This document shows, one piece after another, positions 46,494 through 54,713 of a DNA stretch of 54,713 nucleotides. The stretch is taken from positions 32,196 to 86,908 of the forward strand of contig NAOQ01000308.1 of the NCBI GenBank assembly GCA_002751075.1, read 5' to 3'. Origin of the DNA: Ichthyophonus hoferi. Taxonomy: Eukaryota > Opisthokonta > Ichthyosporea > Ichthyophonida > Ichthyophonidae. Position numbers and translations under genes: made by a program. Every line of letters starts with the position of its first letter. Position 1 is the first letter of the stretch. The notes beneath the pieces are model-generated. The model was not told the origin of the DNA. It searched no databases and was given only the letters and a program-made list of their open reading frames with translations.

Positions 46494-49400
46494 ATGAGGT
46501 TCTCGGTGTGTGTGGCTGTGGCGCTCTGCGTTTCTTTGGTCTTTGCTGATGCAGGTTAGCTATATTACTACGTGTGTTTTACCTGTCTGTCAGTGCTTGT
46601 CTGTCAGTGCTTATATTGGTGCGTGCTTGCATTGTAGTTTGATTTTCCTTTTCTGATGCCTTATTATTATTATTATTATATTCGAAATGCGTAACATACT
46701 TTTTTTTTAATGCTAATTCCCTAATATTTATACTTTGTTCACTGTCCTTTTATAAGGCCGTAGACCAAGTGAGACCGAGTATATTCAAAGATAGAGGAGA
46801 AAATAATACAGGATGACTTTTTGGCTTGATTGTCGTTTTCACTTACTTCAATGCATCTTTTTAAAGAAATGAAGATAATAATATTTACTTTTTATTTGTT
46901 CTTATAATTAATAATAAAAATATTAAAAGTATTTTCCACTTCCCTCTCTATTATTCCTTCCTTAAGTATCTTTTATAGTATTAGCTTCTCTTAACTTGTT
47001 CTAATTACCACATATCCGCTATATGACTCGATAACTCTAGCACATTAAGTACTTATATTGGTTACAGACTTTGAATTATATATGTTAGTGATACCCAAAT
47101 ATAAGCTGATATTCATGTCTATGTTGCTCTCATGCTCATCTTATGTTAAACCACATTAGCTTCTAGAGAATTGAGCTTAGCAACAATGAAAAACACCGGG
47201 TATTTCTTAGTCAAGTCTTTGTTTGATTATTCTTATCAAGGCTGTTCTACAGTAAATTTATTACTCGAATAATATATATATATACTTTTGTCTCCTAAGG
47301 GATTTTAATACTGTAATTTTTCTCTACGACAGAGAGGAATTTGTTTTATTTTTCTGGTAATCAATATGAACTTATATTATATGATGGTCAATTTTCTGCT
47401 CTTTTTCTGGTATATCTTGGTGTATGTCGCTGTGTATTGTGGGTGTTTTTTAATTTAACCGAGTTTATATTTGTCATCACAGGCGCAGACCAGTCACAAC
47501 CCCCTGTTGAAGAACCAATGGAATGTATGTCACTCTTTTTTGATTAGATTAGCTCATTTCATTTCACCCGTACTCTCTTTCTCTAAATGTCATATATATA
47601 TTGGTATAAGCAGATAGGCAATGTGCATGTATACGAACGAGAAAGTCATAGAGTATAAGGGTTGCAGCTTGAGTAAAGGGGGGTAAGGAGACTAGGAATA
47701 TTATAAAAACGAAACAGAAATAAATTCAAAGTCGGATGTGCTTCCCTTTTTCTCTTTCTCTCTATCTTTCCTACTGGACATTTTATCAGGTCCTATTTGC
47801 ATGTACGCATATATATATATACATATACACCAACACATAGATGTATACCTGCTCATAAACCAGAACAACAGAAATAATAATGTGCGAAGAACGAACTGCC
47901 AACCAGATATTAATTGAAACTTTTAACAGTTGTCGAGGCCAATGTGATTCCAGAGGCAAATCCAGGAGAGACCGTTATTAACGCCGAATTGAAGCAGAGT
48001 ATGTAGAGTATGTAGGCAATAATTGGCCCACGCTTTTTCCAGCTTGTTTGTATGCACATACCTATGTATATATAGACGCATACACATACACACACCTAGG
48101 ATTCTTTTTTGTAGACCGTCAAGAGGCTCATCTACATTATATCCATTTCATCATTTTGTTCCTGAGCTGCAATACTTAACACACGTGGTTGTATAGGCAA
48201 TGCATAGATACATACTATTATTCGATCATACTACTATCATGCACAAACGACCACCCATACTATTTCTCTGATACACCAGTATATATATCTGGACCATCTA
48301 TCTTTCCTTTCATTGTTTTTATTTTATTTTTTTCATAATTTCGTTAAGACGACGAAGGTGGTATTACATCATCATCATTATAGAGCAAGGAATAATAGCC
48401 CTTTTCTATTGGACCTCATCACTATATATTATATGCAATGCCATTGAGCAACTGTAGAAGTGTCCTAATTGCATAATAATTGATTAGTCTACAATTAGTT
48501 AGCGATTATTAAAGTACAAAAAATCCAGGCTGCTCAACCAACCCTGGGTTTATAAATAGGTGGTACTTAGAAATTGGGCTTGATTTTTTGGAAATAGATT
48601 AACTGCTAACCCTATTGGATACAGATGATCAGTTTTCGTTTGATTGGCTGATCAAGCAGCAGCAGGATATGTTTAGGATGATAGGCGATGTGCTGTCTGC
48701 TGGTATGACTCCCTCCAGCCATATCCCGTTCTCTCTCTCATTCCTCTTTCAAGTCCCACAGATATATATTTATATATATTAACCTAGTTCCTACCCAGTT
48801 ACATTCTCTAAGTGCATTTTCCCTCTGCCACACTCTACCCTACATCATCACCCACTCTCTCCCCTCGCCTATATAGGCCTGCTTATATAAACACACCCAC
48901 TTATTACCATGGCATGCATCAATCAACTGACCCTTTTTCTCATATTTCTTTTTTTGGGCTCTTATAATATTGATTATGGATGAGGTACATTGAAGCCTAT
49001 ACATAAGAGATACTATATATATATATGTGTGTGTTTATAGGGGTGGGGGGCGGGGTATGTAATACATTAGTATAACTATCAGCTTTCCATCCGAGGCACC
49101 TTCAGCCTCACTTCCTACCCCTGCTATCCCGTTTATTCTTAATTACTAGTCCTCAGTTATTGATCTGACAGTGGCTGAATGTCATGCAGGTGTAAAAGAT
49201 ACTCTCGACCTAGCCTCACACACCGATCTGAATGTTAAAAAGATATCCTCTGATGTCACTAATGTTGTCAAGGGTGCTATTAGCAGTAAATTAGGGTGCG
49301 TTGGCTGAAGACTCTGTATGAGATAGGATAGAAACTATGTTATGTTATATTCTATGATATGATAAGTCGTGTTATGTTATATAATGCCTGATATGCGCGT

Positions 49401-52400
49401 GTTGAAGTATGTTTATAAATGGGCGAAAACCAAGACTAGAAGGACATAGCATAGTCCTCATGGGCTATCTGATTGTCTGATTATAATCCAATCCTCTGCA
49501 GCGATGTCACATCTATGTTTGACTTATCAGGTATTACCAGTCCCTTGTTTGTAACACTCTGTCTGTCTTTGCTTTTTTTGGTTGAACATGCATACATACA
49601 TACACATAGCATTTCTTTTTTGTATTTATACTCATTTCAATCGATTTTTTTCTACTAAGCCATTACCCATTGTGAAATTCTCTCTTTTCCATTCGTTTTT
49701 CTCTTACACTTAACTTTTTTATATATTATTTTCTCACCATACTGCCTAACAGTGCATTGCATCACATTACTCATATCTAGCATTCACCAATCATAGGTTG
49801 GAGGGCAGCTCCAGGCACCCTAGCCTGTACCATTGTCTTGCTTGCCATCTGTCTGACCTATCACAGCAATTACTTGTAGGTACCCTTGTTCACCTTCTTT
49901 GCTGTTTTCTACTCTCTTTCTCTATTATGCAGCCATGCAGCGATATATATATACTTTCGCAGTTATATAGTCTCTTAATGATTCCCTATTACAGCCTAGC
50001 CTCTGTTTACAAATACCATTTTATTATCATTATTGGCATGGTTATTATTGAGGTTACTAGTTGTATATATATGTACGTGCATACTTATTAGCATACATGC
50101 ACATCTCCTCACTAACACCCACCCATACAGTCCCAGTGGAGAGAAGGCCATGCAGTGGGGATGTCTTCATCTTCTTCTAATGTTTATCCTAAGTATAATC
50201 GAGGTGCCGACCTTTGACCATCCCGTTGGTGACGCTCTCTTTGTCTTCTGTGTAAGTTGCATCTCTCTCCTGTCCCCTCCTGGCTATTATTATGTAATCT
50301 AGGACTTGCTTTTTTTTTTTTGCTTTTTTTTTCTTTTTCCTTTCATTGTTTCCATTTACTCTTTCTACTCGTCCACTCAAAATATATCTTTTTAAAAAGA
50401 TATATGACTCATTTTCCTATTATTATTATTTTCTCTTTTTTTTAATATAACAACTATATTTTGACTCTTTTTCTTTCTCTGCCTATCCTGTCACTCTGTC
50501 TTATGTTTTTCCACCCTCTTCCTTACTACTGTTCTTGGTGTGTATACCACAATAAAGCCTCACTCTACCCACCGGTGTAGTTTTAATCTACCAACCACTA
50601 ATTCTCGCCTTTAAACATACAGATCCTAGCCAATATGATTACCCTCATCCTATTGATTACTTCTATGTCCATGAAAGGCGGCCAATTGGCTGCTGTGGTG
50701 GTTGCATCCGTTACTCTGTTGCTATCGATGGAGGAGGTCCAATCACTAATGGAAAATAGGTAGGTGGGCTGGTATCTGATTGGATGAATGCAATATTGAA
50801 CTGTGCATAATGTATAGTATTGTAATGACTATATGCATTGGTTGTCTTTTATATGTAGAGAGTGCTATGTATTATCGGTTAAGTCATTATTTTTAAAAGT
50901 CTATAGTGATTGAGAAATAATTTTTATAGGTGTGATTAACTCACTAGATGGAAGTGGTAGAGAGAATGAAACGGGATAGAATAGGAAAAAATATTATAAA
51001 GATGGAGATGAAAAGAAAGAAATAATAAGCCCGAGAGAGTAATATGCTATCTTAATTATATTTATGAGGTTTATGGGTCGGGCTGGCAGTGAGAGGCGGA
51101 TTGGGTCAGGTGTCGGTCTCGGGTTATTCTTCATTGACCTTGTTGCCCTAGTCATGATTGTCGTGCAGGTAACTATGCGCCTTTTCTTCTTGTATACTTT
51201 GTATTGTCTTTTATCTATTTGCAGTGTGTCCTACCTATATTTGGCCTGTGTTTGATCTGGCATTACATCATTTAAGGTAAAACATTGCATCTCATTAGAG
51301 ATTGATGTCCAATTTTATCGATTAATTTGGAGTATCAAATCGATTTGTCTCTAGTGAAAATTACTAATTATTGCACTCAAGTAAGCAACCGGACATAGCC
51401 AACCTCAAAAGTGGTGGTAAGGGAGAATTCCAAAAATAGGGGATAAAGAAAGGTTCTAGCTCTAATGAACCCTCCCTACCTCCTATCATATGGATTTCTT
51501 TCTTTTCTTCTTTCACCGTATTGGTCACCTTCCCACATTTGGTTCATTTTTAAAAAAATATATTATTAAAATAATCCTTTTTTTGTTTCGTTCTACATCA
51601 TCCATTCATTGACATTTTTTCTTGGTCTTTATTTCTTTTTTTTCTTTTTGTCTTTTTTTGTCTTTCTCCTGAGGACCTTACCCCTCTTCTCCCATGTTAT
51701 TGTGCTTTCGATTAGTTACGTGTGTGTAGGTATGTATGTGTTAGATATATGATGACTTTCTTGTGGTGAATATGATTGACTTTTTTGTTAGTCCGGATAA
51801 TGTGTGTGTATTTATCTGTGTGTAGGTTTATATTTACTTGTATATGTACTCGCACATGTTACATTGGGGCCTTTCCTAAGCATGTCATTTTTTTTATCCT
51901 GTTTGATTTATTCTTTGGTTCCCATAATTTTTAATTTACACATCAGACTAATCTTATACAGTAATTTACCATGATTGCTTGATTAGTCTTGATCTGTGAA
52001 TAGTCGAGGTTACTAAGCACCATATGTTTGGCACTTAGTCTAACGGGTATATATGGTTGTTTTTGGCCTTCAGGAACCCACTCGTGTCATTTCTACGCCA
52101 TCACATACCCATCATACTCCCACCGTGACCCCAAGGGCTAGAATCTACTCTTCTAGTAGTTCCCCTGCCACAGATGCAATTAAAACCCCCCGCATGACCC
52201 CGTAAGAACCCCCCTCTTTCCTTAATCATTTCTATTCCTTTCACTCGTTATTGTTTTTACCTACCCCATCTCTCCTTTCTCTTATTTTATCTGTACACAT
52301 ATCCCAAGAATCGTTAAAATAAACTGCATATACCCCTAAGAATACTCCTCTCGCGTCTCCTTCCCCAATCGTCTTGGTTCATGTCATTCATTATCACTCT

Positions 52401-52739
52401 TTGAGCTACCTACTATCCTTTTCTCCCTTCTCTCTTTCCCTCTCACCTTGTTTCCCTTTTATATAGTTTTGTCTTTCATCTTATTCAATCTCTCCTATTA
52501 TCTATCCCCACATCTATCTATCTCTTTCCTTTTGCGATAGTTATAACCCAACTGAAATGTATGACCGGTATGAATAAGTTGCGGGTTGATCAATATATTT
52601 ACACCTTACGCTGGATTTTATTGAATGACTATTAGAGGTCTCCAATGCTCACGTTATCTTTCCTTATGTATACAGTCGGACACCAGGTGCCGCGCTTTCT
52701 CCTGACTTGGAACGCCTTTACCAACAATATCGTTTTTAA
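46494..52739 (+). CDS. Unrecognised multi-pass membrane protein with signal peptide, 12-13 exons
   Basis: Exons: 46494-46554, 47483-47524, 47930-47998, 48625-48702, 49157-49295, 49502-49530, 49797-49875, 50131-50251, 50623-50759, 51069-51168, (51225-51276), 52074-52201, 52676-52739. Phases agree throughout if the bracketed exon is skipped, giving 348 aa. The protein starts with a clear signal peptide (MRFSVCVAVALCVSLVFADA). An acidic segment, a helical stretch (FDWLIKQQQDMFRMIGDVL; later VKKISSDVTNVVKGAI) and at least four hydrophobic helices follow (about residues 147-162, 172-190, 197-220, 224-243, 266-285). The C-terminal tail is Ser/Thr-Pro-rich, probably cytosolic. The layout recalls ER or nuclear-envelope proteins such as the Kar5/Brambleberry group, but I see no diagnostic Cys motif and do not assign a family. 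Exon 11 carries a stop; see findings. Confidence 0.75.
51225..51276 (+). other. Exon 11 of the membrane-protein gene, with in-frame TAA
   Basis: After a 56-nt intron (51169-51224), this 52-nt exon extends the last hydrophobic helix (CVLPIFGLCLIWHYII) and reaches TAA at 51273-51275, one base before a good GTAAAA donor. Inclusion gives a 301-residue protein ending in the membrane. Skipping it gives the 348-residue form. A 51-nt version (one T fewer in TTTAAG) would read through in phase into exon 12. Confidence 0.55.
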
Positions 52740-53689
52740 AAGCATATATATGCATACATACAAGCACCCATATGTTCATATGCCCATCTGTTGTTTTAAT
52801 TTTTTATATTGTTTATTGTGTAGATTGTTAGAGCAGTTAACCTCGTAATAACAGATACGTATGGTTTTTATAGCGATTTACTTCTTGAAACTGCTTCAAC
52901 ATTGCTGATTGGTTTAAACATACGTTCAAAGGTTTATATGTTTTTATGTTAAGACTGTGATAGGTGTCCTTGGCCTGTTTAAAATTCTGATATTCTTTTC
53001 CTAATAAAGAAAAATGTTAAACGCGTATTAAGAAAATTAGGAATAAACAGAGGATTTAAGTTGGAAAGGGAGGGATGGGGCTCAGAAACGCCTAATAAAC
53101 GTAGGACCTGATTGTGTACTATGTGGTGCATATTGATAAGATATATTATGTACTGGCTCTCTCAGCAATATAATCCCCATCACCGTGGGATGAGTGTTTT
53201 TCTACAAACCTGTTTAAGCTTGATTGATGATATTGATTAATCCTATGCTCCAAGATAAAAACAGACATGTAGAGCATATATAAAAACTACGTCGGGCAAC
53301 AACGTTATAACATTTTCATTTAGTAAATGATTAGCTTAGATGTGTATTTGTGTGTTTGGATTCGTATAGATGGGTATATGCGAAACCTGGATAAACCATG
53401 CATATTATTGAAGAATACATTTATCGTAAGTTGTTAAGTAGTATAATGTCGAACGATATAGCAAGTACATATATATGCATACATTTCATCATCATTACCC
53501 TTATGTTATAATATATCGGTCAGTGGGTACATATCTCGTGTGGCACTTGAGGGATAGAGAATTCGAAAAGTTTTCAAAGTGAAGCAATATGCACATATGT
53601 ATGGCTACCTAAGGTCTCAGTTGAAAGCCTTTATACTGTTCTTATATTAAGCTAGTACGTACATAGATTTAACTAATTATATAACGCCA
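52740..53689. other. 3' flank of the membrane-protein gene
   Basis: Contains an AATAAA at 53003-53008, about 265 nt after the stop, a likely poly(A) signal. The remainder is AT-rich with no gene, RNA or repeat recognised. Confidence 0.5.
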
Positions 53690-54277
53690 TGTAAGGTCCC
53701 ATACAAGGACCGGAAATTTATGTTTATAAATTTATGTTTTAATAGACTGCTTTCAACCAGGGCACACTTTACCAACGTGAATAACGTCTGGTTGAGCTGT
53801 TCACTTATATCGTTTTGTTGGGGATCGTAGGGAACTGTTGCTTAGCGCACAATACCCTGTCTCTTAAGGTATTTGTCAAAATCCGAGTAGACATACTCAG
53901 ATCCGTTGTCAGTCTTCAACGTGGCACTTGATTTTCCACTGTGCCTACTCTTGGTGTAAGCTGAGCATTCCTTGAAGCTGGTAAAGGCCTCACACTTCTT
54001 TTTCAGGTGAAATGCAGTCACATACTGAGAGTAGGCACAGTGGACAATCAATTGCCACACTGATGACGGACAACGGATCTGAGTATGTTAAATCGGATTT
54101 CGACAAATACCTCAAGAAGCAGGGTATACTCTTCCAAACAACAGTTCCCTACCATTCCCAACAAAACAGGCTAAGTAGACACCTCAACAGGTGTGCCCTG
54201 GTAGAGAGTGGTCCCTTAGAACATAAACTTATTAACATAAATTTCCAGTCCTTGTATGACACCTTACATGGCGACAT
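53690..54277. mobile_element. Inverted repeat of Copia integrase fragments, broken
   Basis: Two fragments of a Copia integrase core face away from each other: a minus-strand piece (about 53690-53955) and a plus-strand piece (about 54022-54277), with about 65 bp between. Both code the TDNGSEYV-type integrase block (second catalytic Asp and neighbours) followed by SDFDKYLK. The arms are similar over about 260 bp, with scattered differences. No LTR is attached. Both are incomplete fossils. They may belong to the same family as the other Copia pieces here, but the regions do not overlap, so this cannot be tested within the window. Confidence 0.85.
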
Positions 54278-54532
54278 ATACTTTATCCGCCGATTGTTCT
54301 GAAACCAGTCAGTAACCATAACTAAGATATAATGCTTAAACGACATAAAATATTGGAACATAAGTTTGCACTCACTTTCTTACCAAGCAAACCGCTGATA
54401 TTAATTAAAACATCTCTACTAATGGTCATGTATCGCTACTCCAATGATTCTACTCCAATTAAAACATTAATGCATATAAATACTAACCCATTATGAACAA
54501 GCTAGTAGCTAATAACTACACACAATAATAAT

Positions 54533-54579
54533 AACCATCATCATCAAAACAATAATAATAACAATAATTGACGATAACA

Positions 54580-54638
<59 letters not shown>

Positions 54639-54666
54639 TGACGATCATAATAATAATAATAATAAT

Positions 54667-54704
<38 letters not shown>

Positions 54705-54713
54705 TTGACGATC
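54533..54713. repeat. AAT microsatellite in minisatellite units with TTGACGAT spacers
   Basis: Runs of AAT/ATA triplets are punctuated by (A)ATTGACGAT(C/A) at about 54567, 54638 and 54704, forming units of about 70 bp. The array runs off the window end. Confidence 0.9.

Overview
The window is eukaryotic nuclear DNA, very AT-rich, with spliceosomal GT-AG introns, short exons (mostly 50-250 nt), long repeat-filled introns, a eukaryotic-type tRNA-Lys(CUU) and Copia (Ty1-like) retrotransposon fragments. Gene content (class V myosin with a DIL tail, RNF25, an MBD4-type glycosylase) suggests an animal or close holozoan relative. I cannot name the species. I assembled the gene models by hand from splice sites, and reading phase was kept across almost every junction; there is no transcript evidence.

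Layout, left to right. 1-742: 5' end of a Copia element on the minus strand (start of gag plus LTR), cut by the window edge. 985-23865 (minus): a nearly complete class V myosin gene of at least 33 coding exons and about 2,100 residues. It has an SH3-like N-terminus, motor, short IQ neck, short coiled coil, a single giant exon coding about 825 Ser/Thr/Asn-rich residues, then a DIL cargo-binding tail. 24.3-24.9 kb: weak signs of a small minus-strand transcription unit. 25142-25708: tRNA-Lys split in its T loop by a 498-N gap. 26.0-28.5 kb: repeat-rich DNA with a 600-bp-spaced direct repeat, a broken pepsin-family protease gene, a gag-like piece and a 225-bp tandem duplication. 28811-33501 (minus): RNF25, an RWD-RING ubiquitin ligase. 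34697-42004 (plus): a 444-residue protein ending in an MBD4-like HhH-GPD glycosylase domain but with no methyl-CpG-binding domain. 42502-45871: Copia sequence whose two LTR copies point in opposite directions. 46494-52739 (plus): an unrecognised secretory-pathway membrane protein with signal peptide and 4-5 membrane segments. 53690-54277: inverted repeat of Copia integrase fragments. 54530 to end: AAT-rich minisatellite.

The genes do not form an operon or obvious pathway. RNF25 and the glycosylase gene are divergent, 1.2 kb apart. RNF25 ubiquitin signalling and base-excision repair both touch genome maintenance, but nothing here shows a functional link. No clearly new biological system was found. 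The best leads are the myosin with a giant disordered linker, the glycosylase with an unusual N-terminus, the regional excess of CCAAT/ATTGG, and the inverted Copia structures.
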